Below are positions 10,601-21,124 of a stretch of 64,000 nucleotides of DNA, piece by piece; position 1 is the stretch's first letter, and every line of letters begins with the position of its first letter. Origin of the DNA: Thereva unica (taxonomy: Eukaryota > Arthropoda > Insecta > Diptera > Therevidae); NCBI GenBank assembly GCA_949987705.1, contig OX465285.1, positions 86,499,975 through 86,563,974 of the forward strand. Reading direction: 5' to 3'. Both the position numbers and the translations under genes were made by a program. The notes beneath the pieces are model-generated. The model did not search any database, had not been told where the DNA came from, and saw only the letters and a list, made by a program, of their open reading frames with translations.

Positions 10601-13600
10601 ATGCCTAATTCTCTATGGTCTAGAGATGGTCTTATATTACGCTGGTTTGCCGAGTGATTTTAATCTTTGTTGACAAAAGGGTTTCCATCGTATTTTTTTT
10701 TGCTTGATCTTCGCCTGGTGAACAAGTCTCAGTTGACCTTGGTTCTATGCAATATGTCGCTGTGTTATCGAATTGGTCTGGGTTTCCTCTAGTTTGGTAG
10801 GACAACCTGAGACTATCGTATCCTGATGAACTGATGAGTCAGCCCTTCACGTTCTCTGTTCTGCTTATCACACTGTTAATATCGGGTATTCTTCTTTTCC
10901 TTCCATTCTTTTATTTAATTCTCACATTAAAGCAAACATATGTGTATGTATATCTAATTCCTCAACATTCTTCCTGACTTCTAATTTCCTAATCATTTTT
11001 CAGAATTTTCTTAGAAAATTAAATAATTTTCCTAGACACGCAATGGCCTTCGTGCCTGCATATGCTTATGCATCAAATTTTGCTTAGGTCATTGCCATCA
11101 CAATTAAAATTTGGGTGCTCCTTTTAGTTCACTTGTTTCAATTTTAGGCATGTTGGTTGCTTAATTTGCCTGCTGGTATTTTAACAAGAAAAAATGAATA
11201 GGAAAAAATAATTTCTGTGAAGGACTAGAATCGAAAATTTTTAATCTCTCTCTCCAATTTGTGATATAAATTTTTATGAAATTTTGAAATTAAACAAAAA
11301 TATTTTATTGTTACTCATAAACTAACTTAATACTTTGTGTTATTTTAATCCCTCGCCGGACCTAAGGAAGAAACAGTTGCCCTCCATCAGACTCTGTGCG
11401 GCAGCTCTCAGATCTGTACAGAATCTTCCAGATGTTGCGGATATGTTTCTCCTCGACGTTGTTCTAGGTCTTCCAACTCGACAAGCTCCTTGCGGATTCC
11501 AGTCAAGAGCATGTTTGGCTAAGTTCCCCTCCTCGCGTCGCAAGGAGTGATAATTCCATTTCATTTGCATGATTTCGTTATCTGTCTTTTTTTGGTGGGC
11601 CCGGTGCCATAGTTCTTCGATACGATAGCGCCGTCTTCGCCGACACGGATGCCGAAGCAAAGGACATCATTTCCCGTATCTCCCGGTCATACAGGTTAAA
11701 AATCAATGCGAAAAAGATCAAAGCTCACAACGAACGGATCAAGGGCCGTTGATCTCGATGAAACCCAAATCGAATGTTCAAATATTTGGGATCACTCGTT
11801 GGGGAAAAGAAAGTGGCATCGATGGCTGACGTTCACAGACGCATCGGCCAGGCAATAGCAACATTCACCTCGCTCAAGTGGTGCATATGGAAACGAACAA
11901 ATAGTACCATCAAAACGAAGCCTTTACCGAACGTTGATTCATCCGATTCAACAAGCTCGAGGTTTTCTTCGAAACGAGGCAGACAATTAATCCTGATCGC
12001 TGTCTTTACCCCGGCAATGATCCAGACATTCTCTGCTGTACTGTTGTTGAAGAGTTTCTGCACGACGTTTAGATTCTTTGTCTTTTTAGCTCCATTTACA
12101 CTGACGTTAGCTGCCGCTTCATATGTAGTTCACACTATTTTCCCTAATTAAACTATTTGTATGAATAATTAGTCGATCGCGACTCATTTTTGTGATAAAA
12201 AGTAGATCTTTTGTATATAAAAGTTGGCCACCCCTGGTCTATAGTATAACGAAGGACTTTATTCATTTCGAAAGTTTTATATTAAAAATGTTTGTGTGCT
12301 CTTCATCATCATCAAACAATAAACTGTTTAAAATATGTATGAACCAATTAATACAAAAATTAAAATTAATTTCAGTGTTGATGGTGATTCTGATTCTATG
12401 TCCGATTGTCGAGTGAGTTCACCAATGTATAACAACCATCAAACCCATAATTTTGTTCAAAAATCATTTACAACAATAAAAACAAATACAACATTAACTG
12501 GTGAAAATATTGCTAAATTAAAAATTGTTGATACATCAAATATAAATAAACATCAAACTGTGACAGTATTGCATAACAGCTCCAATAAATTACAACTTGA
12601 TAATGCTAAGACAAACTCAATGCAGGATTTAAATCATACGCCTTCGTGTTCGAATAATTTAGTTTTTCAGCAACAAAAGTTTAACGAAGCTAACAAAAAC
12701 TGTGATATGAATGGTAGTACTAGTAGTAGCAGCAGCAGCAGTAGCAAAGAAGTGAATGGGTATGATTTGCCAAATGGCACTAGTGGTGGTGGTTGCAGTA
12801 GCGGTGGCGGGGGTCAAGGATCTCCATCCAGATCACAATTGGGTTTGAAGTTAAAAAGTCATTCACCAGCAACACGAAAACAAAGCCCTTTGCAGGTATA
12901 TAGTTATAAAATATAATAAATTAATGTATTATTAATAAATTGTATCATTCCAGTGCCCACTTTGTCCATATACATCTGATAATGCAAATATTTTAGAGGA
13001 GCATATTAACAGGTCACATTTTGATCCGCTTAGCCCAAGTGTTAACGGTTCGAGCGCGTCCAACAATCATTTAACTACTTTGAATGTCATGCAATGTCCT
13101 TTGTGCACTCGAGCTTTTGAAACATCATCAGATTTAGAATTGCATGTGAATATAGAGCATAGGTAATAAAGCTATTGGCCACAATGTAGAAGAATGATAA
13201 AGATTTTTTTGTTTTTTCAGAGATATATTAAGTCCTGGAAAACCTACTACAAATCATACTGCATTCCCGCTTGGTCATACTGGTAGTACCTGCCCAGTTT
13301 GCAATATTTCACTTGATAACATAAAAGAGCTGGAATTGCACATTGAAGGCCACTTTACAAAAAGCCCAAAAAATATTAACTTTGATGCTGATTTAGAAAA
13401 AGAAGCGCAAAAGTTGCGGGAACAACGAGAGTTTGAAATGCTGAGAGCTCAATACGGAATGGATGATCAGGGCAATTTTCGGGAGCAATCGGCAGCTGCT
13501 ATGCAAAGAGCTGTATATGCTGGTGAAATGAGCGTTGCTGATTATTATGAACGGCAAGTTGGGCTACGGGCTGCAGAATCTCATGGTATCGATGATGGAA

Positions 13601-15985
13601 CTTCTTGTACCAAATCGGTTGCTGCTAGGGTACTATCATTATCGTCGTCTTCGCCTGGTATTATAAAATCGTTAGTGTGTTCTTCTGTGGATCATTATGC
13701 TTCCAGTTATGGTGATAAAGGATGGGGCTGTGGTTATAGGAATCTTCAAATGCTTCTTTCATCTTTGCTACAGGTAAAATTAATATTGATTATATATATG
13801 AAGTAAATTTTGCATTTGGGATTTTTTTTAATAGAATACAACTTATAATGAAGCGCTGTATTCTGCTTGGGGTACACATGGACCCTCTCGAACTGCCATG
13901 CCAAGCATATCTAGACTTCAAAAAATGGTTGAGGCCGCTTGGACGCAAGGTTTTGATGTTCAGGTAAGACTAAGTTAAGCAAATTAAGTATGCACAAAAG
14001 GAAAATCCATTTCCAAATAAGGAAAAAATAGGAAAAATTATTTAGTATTTGATGGACTACTTTTGGCGCTCGAAGTTCTTTGGAAACATTTCCAAAATGG
14101 CGTCAAAAAAGGCCAAAAACTAGACGAGTACGAGTCGATGTTGGAAAGGTTAGCCGCCGACACCAGTCGCCATTGCCCGAGTGGGCGATTTCAATGCTTG
14201 GGCTGTGGAATGGGGCAGTCAAACGAAAGCAAGAGGGCGCATACTCCTAGAAGTATTCTCGTGAAGCTATTGTCCGTAAGGATAAGGTAGGGGAGGAGAT
14301 CATCCACTCACAGCTCGCTCTGAGGTATCTGGAAGTGATGATCGACCGGAGGCTAAGATTCCAAGCGTACTTGGAGGGCACGTCAGACAAAGAGTCTGCG
14401 ATTTATACAGCAGTCGCAAAAATGCTGCCTAATGCTGGGGACCCTAGACTGAGTCGCCGCCTCCTTTTGGGGTGGGTGGACATCTCAGTCCTGTTATACG
14501 CAGCGCCAGTGTGCGCAGCAGCGTTAAACAAAATTGTAAACAGTAGGAAATGGAGGGCGGCATATTAGGTTAAGGGCATTACGCGCTTGTTGCTGCGTCC
14601 GACGATGCTGCGTACATGATAGCCGGGATGCTCCCCATAGCCCTTCTGGTGAGAGAGGGCATGCGTCTCAATGACTGAGAATATGGTACGGTGACAGATT
14701 GTGACAGTGTAAAATTGTTAGAAAACTGGAGATGTTTCTCCACTAAAGACCCATTTACAGGCCGCCGGCAGGCCAGGTCGGCAGACACGGCCCGATGAAG
14801 CCCACACAATACTCAGTCAGCCTAGGTGATGAGGGCTTCAGGCATACGCCTGACAGGCCATGGCATGCAGATGATGTCATGATTACCTACAGACACACAG
14901 GCGAACACGAAAGTTTAGCATACCAGGCTGTTACTTCAAATGCAAAAATGTTCATGGCCTCAACGAAAACCTTAAAGGCACAAACAGATTGGTGTCTGGA
15001 AAAACCTTTTAAATACACGTACCACTATATTTGCTGACACGCCTCTGCGCTAATATGTTTGTGCCTTAAGGCGGCTTCAGACTCACGCCGTGAACACCCG
15101 CGAACAAGCGCGAATGCTCTCAGGTTTGACTAGATACGGCGTGAAAAAATCGCCTCACGTAATTTATGGACGACCCCTAACCAGTCATATGCTAATTCTG
15201 TGAACTTTAATGAACCCACCAATGTTAAATTACATTGAATAAATCGTAATAATATTAATTTCCAGGGATCAGAACAACTAGGCTGTAAGTTATATAATAC
15301 TCGTAAATGGATAGGTGCAACTGAAGTAGTAACTGTATTATCTTGGCTAAGAATAAACTGTCAACTTGTTGACTTTCACCGTCCAACATCTTCTGATGGA
15401 CGCCATCCGGAATTATTCAATTGGGTTCTTCAATATTTTGAGGAGCCCCGGGTTCACACACCTCCACTATATCTCCAACATCAAGGTATACAAATCCATT
15501 TATCGAAAACAAGACTTGTTAAACTACAATATTAATATTTAATCGAACAGGACATTCTAGAACAATTATAGGCATAGAACAGAGGGTTTCTGGCCTAACA
15601 TTACTTGTATTAGATCCTAGCCATGGCCCTCGACAAGTAGCTGCATTAGGTTCGTCACAAGATTCTTTAAGACTGATAAGAAGAGGACCATCAGCAATGA
15701 GAGCTCCTCAATATCAAATAGTTGCTGTTAAAGGGCTTATTGACACAGAGGAGCAATATCAAGTAAGTAATAGCATTTTTTATCCCGTTAACTATAATAA
15801 TAACGTTTGCAAGAATATTTGTATAAATTTTATATACTATTATATAATTGACTTGTTTTTAGTCGTTACATAAGTATTTAATATTGAAAGAGGCCCCAAA
15901 AAACAAATTTTTTTCTTTCTATTTTTTGCATTTCTTATAGGCGAGTAAAATTTTACGATCGTTAAGAATTCCACCAGAACGTTGA
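7681..15985 (+). CDS. ZUP1: Zinc-finger ubiquitin peptidase ZUP1/ZUFSP
   Basis: ZUP1 is a cysteine deubiquitinase related to UFM1-specific proteases. It cuts long K63-linked ubiquitin chains and works in genome maintenance. Eight coding exons join in frame to 715 residues: 7681-7940, 12376-12895, 12954-13162, 13221-13773, 13835-13963, 15266-15485, 15551-15762 and 15941-15985. Exon 1 has two zinc fingers (CEICGMSGL.., CPFCGFSG..). Exon 2 is a low-complexity Asn/Ser/Gly linker. Exons 3-4 add three more fingers (CPLCPYTS, CPLCTRAF, CPVCNISL). A charged helix, EKEAQKLREQREFEMLRAQYG, looks like the MIU/zUBD ubiquitin-binding helix. The catalytic Cys is in GWGCGYRN (about residue 500), the His in GHSRTIIGIE (about 632) and the Asp in LVLDPSHGP (about 652). 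The frame is open upstream of the ATG to the 7651 acceptor, so a further 5' coding exon cannot be excluded. Introns 1 and 5 are expanded by transposons. Confidence 0.92.
8508..8863. mobile_element. Short TIR element flanked by TA
   Basis: The left end CTGAGTTTCCATGAGAG (8508) is the reverse complement, with two changes, of the right end CTCCCATGGAAACTCGG (to 8863). Both ends are bordered by TA, as in Tc1/mariner-type insertion. The 356-bp interior has many GAGTT/CAACTC repeats and no coding frame, so it is a MITE. It lies in ZUP1 intron 1. Confidence 0.6.
8876..9544. mobile_element. Related TIR element split by a SINE
   Basis: Ends CTGAATTTCC at 8876 and GGAAATACAG at 9535-9544 are inverted and both abut TA. 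The interior on either side has the same GAGTT/CAACTC-type repeats as the MITE at 8508. A minus-oriented SINE (9010-9412) sits inside it; without the SINE the element would be ~265 bp. Only about ten TIR bases are clear, so the boundaries are tentative. Confidence 0.4.
9010..9412 (-). mobile_element. tRNA-headed SINE, minus copy, head truncated
   Basis: This is the reverse complement of most of the SINE at 9886-10356. It starts with the T-run tail at 9010 and ends with a B-box-like GGGATTCGAACTTCC complement at about 9393-9407. The A-box part of the tRNA-like head is missing. Similarity to the plus copy is visible along the whole body (for example GTTATGCCTCCTGAAACGAG against its complement at 10113-10132). 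Confidence 0.8.
9886..10356 (+). mobile_element. tRNA-derived SINE with poly(A) tail
   Basis: A tRNA-like head spans about 9886-9961, with an A-box-like TAGCCTAGGGAG at 9895-9906 and a perfect B box GGTTCGAATCC at 9939-9949, ~33 nt apart as needed for an internal Pol III promoter. A ~375-bp unrelated body follows and ends in A19 at 10338-10356. This is standard SINE architecture. A second copy lies inverted at 9010-9412 and a head fragment at 54633-54700. It sits in ZUP1 intron 1. Confidence 0.82.
10357..11335. other. AT-rich part of ZUP1 intron 1, nothing recognised
   Basis: I see no coding remnant, TIR or RNA gene here. There are two slightly GC-richer patches near 10550-10870, possibly old transposon sequence. 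Confidence 0.5.
11340..11625 (-). mobile_element. RTE-like LINE 3' end
   Basis: The minus strand reads IEELWHRAHQKK, then KWNYHSLRREEGNLAKHALDWNPQG and RVGRPRTT. This matches block by block the end of the LINE at 62680-63474 (EELWRRAGQER, KWNWVGHTLRR, ALDWNPQGSRRVGRPRTTW). It has diverged and is joined head to head with another LINE piece at about 11625. Confidence 0.75.
11625..11960 (+). mobile_element. LINE RT fragment (FADT to post-RT)
   Basis: The plus strand gives SAVFADTDAEAKDII, then LKINAKKIK and, after stops, FKYLGSLVGE and DVHRRIGQAIATFTSLKW. The same order is seen on the minus strand at 41600-41040. It is a decayed fragment of that LINE family inside ZUP1 intron 1. Confidence 0.72.
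12150..12236 (-). mobile_element. Possible hAT element end
   Basis: The complement starting at 12236 reads CAGGGGTGGCCAACTTTTAT, a typical start of hAT terminal inverted repeats. I did not find the matching end or an 8-bp duplication, so this may be a solo end. Confidence 0.35.
14050..14800 (+). mobile_element. Internally deleted R1-like LINE in ZUP1 intron 5
   Basis: The plus strand begins with the end of an AP endonuclease (YESMLERLAADTSRH, then a frame-shifted form of GDFNAWAVEWG). It passes directly into the post-catalytic part of the reverse transcriptase (RYLEVMIDRRLRFQAYLEG, then VLLYAAPVCAAALN). The RT core is missing, so this is an internal deletion product. Stops interrupt the rest. 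Confidence 0.75.
14965..15085. repeat. Short inverted repeat in ZUP1 intron 5
   Basis: CCTTAAAGGCACAAAC near 14970 is matched by GTTTGTGCCTTAAGG near 15058-15072. It may be the two ends of a very small TIR element. No duplication is clear. Confidence 0.35.
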
Positions 15986-16637
15986 CCTGTATTCAAGTTA
16001 TTTAAGAATTTAGCAAGTTTCAAATGTAAATTTTTGTTGTTTTAAAATGAAGAAAAAAAAAGAAGAAATTATTTATTGTAGTTAGAAATATTATGTAGTT
16101 GAGAAATTCGTTAGTTATTATTATAAGAATTTATTATATATAGGTTGACTCAGAAAGGTTCGTTATTATGTATTTCGATTTATATCGGGTTTAGTTAATC
16201 GGCAACCAATATCCTTTTTTTTTAATATTTTATTATTTTTAATTTATTTAATTTATTTATGTTTAAGAAAGTAATTAATTTTAGCAAAAAAATGAAAAAG
16301 GGAACATGGTTTTTAAATAAAACACAAAAGATTGGTTTACTAAGTTGTATTTGAGATGCATAAATGTACAACTTTGTTTATTACTTATTGATATTACTGT
16401 TATATGACAAAAATGTGTAAATGCTTAAGATGCTATATTTGTTAAATTATAAACCATTTTGGGCTATCCTGTTTACTGTTTGATAATACTTCTTTTCAGG
16501 TGCGGGATTACATCCAAATAACTTCATTTCTAGTCTTAATAGATTATATTAACTTTAAAGTGCTTGATATCGAATATCATCATATAAATTTTAAACATAT
16601 CTAATAGGATCTCTAAAGCTTATTTACTATACAGGAA
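15986..16637. other. 3' flank of ZUP1
   Basis: AT-rich sequence. AATAAA at 16317-16322 is a candidate poly(A) signal for ZUP1, about 330 bp after the stop. Nothing else is recognised. Confidence 0.4.
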
Positions 16638-16706
16638 TACCCCGATTTACGTAGAAAAGCGTTCTGAGAAAACAGAACGTAAACTGAAACGACGTAAATC
16701 GGGGTA
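16638..16706. mobile_element. Miniature palindromic element
   Basis: TACCCCGATTTACGT at 16638 is the exact inverse of ACGTAAATCGGGGTA ending at 16706. The ~39-bp middle also contains an inverted GTTCTG/CAGAAC. Both ends carry TA. This looks like an extremely short TA-inserting MITE or a deletion relic of one. Confidence 0.55.
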
Positions 16707-16736
16707 AGAGAAATTATAACACCAACGTAGTACGTA

Positions 16737-16969
16737 CAGTGAGTCACAAAAGTAAGTATACACCCTTTCTTTTAGTATAGTACTTAAAAAAAGAACTAAT
16801 GTTTATGGAAAAATTGCCACCACTGTGTATCTAAACAACTATTTGTATGTATGCGCGACTAGTCGACACAAAAAATTACCGTTAATTGTGGCGTCTGGGT
16901 TCAATCGGTCATTTATTATCAACGAAGATCATTTATTATGATGTGTATACTTACTTTTGTGACTCACTG
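16737..16969. mobile_element. Tc1/mariner-type MITE
   Basis: A 233-bp element with a 27-bp perfect TIR: it starts CAGTGAGTCACAAAAGTAAG and ends with the inverse, CTTACTTTTGTGACTCACTG. TA flanks both sides (16735-16736 and 16970-16971). There is no coding content. Perfect TIRs imply recent movement. Bases at 8456-8484 (CAGTGAGAGTCAAAAG) look like one end of a relative. Confidence 0.85.
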
Positions 16970-17112
16970 TATATGTATTTAAAACGGTTTTTTTTCCAGA
17001 AATATAACCTAATTTTTTTTTTATTAAATTTTAAACATAAACTAAAATTATAAAATTTACATCTATCGTAATATCTTTTTTGTATGTACATACTTTCAAG
17101 CTTCCTGAACTA

Positions 17113-18060
17113 TCATGCCATCAGAACCCGTTTTCTACACAAATATATGGAGACGCCGCCAACCGGGTCTATCAAAAACTTCGTCCCCGTCAGTTCGTCT
17201 GGTATGAAGAGGCGCTTGCAACTTTTTCCACCCAATGTCGCCTCCGTAACTAAGTGGTCACTCCCTTTCCGGGCGACGGTTTCCTTTGGTACTTTTATGG
17301 TCCGTGGTATTTGGTAGCTTTTTCCTTGAATTTTCTGTGGTAAAAACATACCCAGTCACGTGAGCGGCTTCTGCTCCTCGATATCGATCTAGGTTTAGTG
17401 TACCTGTGTGGTGATCGGCTACCGTGCAGAGCTGAAATCACTGTTGTCAATCTCTCGACCTTTCCTTCTAGTGCAGTTATTTTCGAAGGACGGTTGGGTG
17501 CCCTCTCGGTAACTCCTGCCACGCTGTTAAAATCGCTAACCTCAAGGATCTTGTCGGCCATGAACGATCATCCTTGCTCGCCGACGATATGGCGCGAACC
17601 TGGCTCGGTAGCCTGTTTAGCCACAGCGATCGTAGCAAAAGGTCGGTGGTGTTTTGTCCCCCAGGTGCCTCATCTCATTTAGGAGTTGCGATGGCCGCTT
17701 GTCTTCTAACGCCACTTCGTTGAGTAGCTTGGCAATTTTAGCTCCTTCGGAGTCCGAATATCACTTCTGTAGGCATTTTTTTTAGGTTATCATACGTGCC
17801 CGACTCAGAAGGATTTAGTATCGCATCCCTAACTTTTTGGAGCACTTTTCCATTTGTCGTGGTTATGGTTAAATCTAGTTCTATTTGTTATTATGTCGCA
17901 TGTAGCAAATTGTGTTTCCACCTGAGCGAACCAGATTTCCGGTGATTCCTCCCAAAACGGCGGTGTCTTAAGTGATATCCGAGATGCTTCTTCGTTCTGC
18001 GTGACGTCCACCTTGCTTGGACCAGCGCCCTCATTGTCAACCATCTTATACTCCATTAAC
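17113..18060 (-). mobile_element. Ty3/gypsy gag-protease remnant
   Basis: The minus strand, in broken frames, encodes an insect gypsy-type gag. An N-terminal block has PPFWEESPEIWFAQVETQF (from 18056). A later block (17561-17295) has MADKILEV, an RSRSRSRS run, and VCFYHRKFKEKATKYHGP, which resembles the usual C.YH..FG.KA..C motif. The protease follows (17349-17113) as DELTGTKFLIDPVGGVS. The catalytic LIDTGA is replaced by LIDPVG, so the protease would be dead. No intact frame remains. Pol is absent to the left. Confidence 0.78.
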
Positions 18061-18430
18061 TGGCTACTAAGGTTAGTTTGGTAGTACGTTCGACCTGGTT
18101 GAGTTTTTTCTTTTACTACTCAGAATCCTGCAAATACTACTTGTGGTAGGACCACAACGCGGATATATTACCGTGTGTCTTCTCCCGTTTCTTCGCTGCT
18201 ATTTGTACCTTTCGGCTTTTGCATATTCTTGTGCTCGAGAAAAAAATATTATTTTCTGTATTTTAAATAATTTCCCAAGAAACGGCCTTTTTTCACTTAA
18301 ACTTTCTCATTAAATTTCATTTTTTAGTACTTGCTTAGTTAATGGCACGTGATTTGTACTTGAACTTGACGTTTATAGTAATCAGACTCCCCATGGTTCG
18401 ACAGTTCACCCGATTGTTACCGCCACATAT
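18061..18430 (-). mobile_element. Possible leader/5' LTR of the gypsy remnant
   Basis: Upstream of the gag, on the minus strand, the complement near 18427 starts TGTGGCGGTAAC. This resembles the TGTGGTGGCC start of the putative LTR at 53741. I could not define the other LTR edge or the primer-binding site. Confidence 0.3.
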
Positions 18431-20775
18431 GTACGTGTGATGATATTTCTCAAGAAGTAGACAGTTTTTTTGATATTCGTTCACAAGTTACCAGCATGAA
18501 AAACGACTCGATTCTTTATTCGGGTAACTTTTACGTTTCTCCGTATATCATTATAGTATCCTACACCTACACCATTGAAAATAGTCTTTTTGACATATTC
18601 GTTTGATATGATATTGTCCTTTACATTTATATTTTGCGAATTTTCCAATGAATCCAAATTTTTTTCATTGGCAAAGGATTCCGTATGAGCTCGTAAAGTT
18701 TCTTTAATATCTAAAAAATTTGTGGCTAGCGTAACGTGTGGCTTGACCCACGACCCTGATATACGATGTTGTAATACTGAGCTTGCAAAACAATGCGAGA
18801 TGGAAGGCTTCTTCGTCGAATGTTAACTATATTTACACCGAGGGGCTTGTACTGAAGTTTAGAAAGCGGCAAAATTTTACTTGAATATGCTGCGGTGCCT
18901 AGGCTGAAAATGAAAGAAAAAATTTAAAGAAATGAATTGCAAAAGAAGCTTTTCCCATATGTAAGAATGTGAGAGGAGAATACTCAAACTTTTCTTTACT
19001 GAATTTTTAACTGTTTTAAAAAGCATAGAAAACTATTATAAAAACTATAGGAAAAGAATGAAATCCACTTCTAGACTTTTTATAACAGTTAGTTTAAAAC
19101 AAAATAAATTAAAAATGTATAGACATATAGGAATTTTAATTCGCTATTTAATAGGAAACGACTCTCTGACATGCTATATCTAACAGGGTGGTTATCGAAA
19201 GTGGGAAGCAAACGAAAGCCAGTTGAAAACTGATTGCTCTATGACGGCGAAATGTAAGGTAATAATGATATGTGATATGTAAACGAACCTTGTTAAAAAT
19301 TAAATTGCTTTAATTCATTTTTGTCCAATTATTGTGTCAAAGTATAAAAAAAGTTTGTTAAGTGTTTTGTAATCTTTGTGGCTTTAATGTAATTACTAAA
19401 TTGATTCCATTTACGCAAACAACATTTGAGAAAACAAAGCAATGCAGTAAGGCTTTGGTCATCATGGTAAAGTATCCGCTGCGATATTCAAGAAACTGTT
19501 TGAAAATGCTTCGAAGCACCGACATTTGGGAGTAATAAAAAAGGAAAAGATGAGGCGAAATTCAACAAGGACTAGGAGGAGACTTCAACATATCCTTCGG
19601 CATTTGATAGTAAGGGAGAATCTACATCGAAAATTGATCATTCACGAATTTTCGATGTAGATTCTCCCTTACTATCAGATCGCAACAGACTTCAAAGAAA
19701 CAACAAAAGGATCCAGTAGAGTTATTGTGGAATGAATGAGTGATGTTCTTTATATGACCATCGGCAATATGGACGACCCCTTAGGTATTACATTCTGCGT
19801 GTTTTTACTCCCGGTGAAATGCCGCATGTGTGAATGTGCAAGAAGCGATATTTACAAGACCTACTTTCTCTAAATATTATTTTTTCACTTGTTTTTAAAA
19901 CTAGTTTTTATTAAAATTTCATTCATTTTTTCACTTATTTCACAAAATTATTATTTTATTTATAATTTAACTGGTTGCCGAAACTAATTCGAATCTTACA
20001 CAATTTGTTTTAATTTTTTATTATTATTATAATATTTATTTTTGTTGTCAATTATTAATTATAATAATAAGTTTAAAAGTAAAGTCTAAATTTAGATATT
20101 AAGTATAAAAAACAAAAAAAAACATTGATAAAATCAATTTGAAAATTATATTTAATAAACAAAAAAAAATCTTCAAAAAAACCTGGTAAGTTATTAGGAT
20201 TTATTTGCATTAGATTTTTGTGATAATTTATGAGCTGCCTGGTAATGTAGTAATACTTTCGTAGAAATTAATTAAAAATAAAAAAAAAACAAAATAAATT
20301 ATTTATATACTTCACTTTAATTCGGAAATTATAAGTGCACTTATTCGTTAACATATTTTCTTTAATAACATTTTTTAAAATTTATTTATGTACAAAATTT
20401 TACGAAATATTTGTGGAATTTGAAATTTTTTTGAAGAAAAAAAACTAAAAAATAAAAACACAAAAAAATAAATCAGAAGAGATGAAATAAATATGTTTGA
20501 GAATTATTTTATTATATTTCAGATATTTGCCAAATATTTCGTAAAATTTTTGATATTCATAGATAAAATATTTATATAATAATATGAATTATTACTTATT
20601 ATAATACAATAAAAACATATTAGAGAATATAAAAATTTATTTTGTAATTTCAACTATTAAAATTACTTTTAAATTTGCTACATTTATTTACTAAAATGCA
20701 ATTTTAAATGAAAATAAAAAATAAAAACATGAAATCTCGTTTCTCGTCAAATAATTTTAAAGGTAAAAGTTCATG
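18431..20775. other. AT-rich intergenic sequence
   Basis: No gene recognised. The only clear structure is the perfect hairpin at 19605-19677. Short GC-richer patches at 18700-18860 and 19440-19570 may be old transposon sequence. Confidence 0.5.
19605..19677. repeat. Perfect 31-bp stem hairpin
   Basis: The arm 19605-19635 (TGATAGTAAGGGAGAATCTA and on) is the exact reverse complement of 19647-19677, with an 11-nt loop, GATCATTCACG. There are no mismatches. It could be a young hairpin RNA locus, a foldback relic or an assembly fold-over. Animal pre-miRNAs normally contain mismatches, so I do not call it a miRNA. Confidence 0.9.
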
Positions 20776-20778
20776 TTA

Positions 20779-21065
20779 AGCCTGAACTACATTAAAAAGC
20801 AGTGCAGTGCAGCACTGTGCAGTATTTTGCAGTGGTTTATTCGAGAACGCGTGGTAAACACATTGGCAATGACAACTTCATATGAAGTTTTTTAGAATTT
20901 GGCATGCAGTGAGAAGCAGTTATTTAGATATTATCCTAAATCAAGGCAGCTCAATGCAGTGCAGTGCAAAGCAGTGAAATTAACGAGTTCCCACATTCAG
21001 TTACAAGAAGTCAAAATTTAACTCCCAAGTGTTACATTGTACTGCTTTTCAATGTAGTTCAGGCT
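20779..21065. mobile_element. PIF/Harbinger-type MITE, TTA duplication
   Basis: A 287-bp element flanked by TTA (20776-20778 and 21066-21068). The TIR starts AGCCTGAACTACATTAAAAA and the right end reads CTTTTCAATGTAGTTCAGGCT. The interior has repeated GCAGTGCAGTGC motifs near both ends. There is no coding capacity. Confidence 0.85.
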
Positions 21066-21124
21066 TTAGGAATTAATGAATATTTTGTTTAATAAATATA
21101 TTTATATCTATTATAGATCGAACA

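Noticed and set aside
12335..12375. ATG 12335 as a start for the second ZUP1 exon
   Set aside because: A TTTCAG acceptor at 12370-12375 joins in phase with exon 1, and the bases upstream are AT-rich intron.
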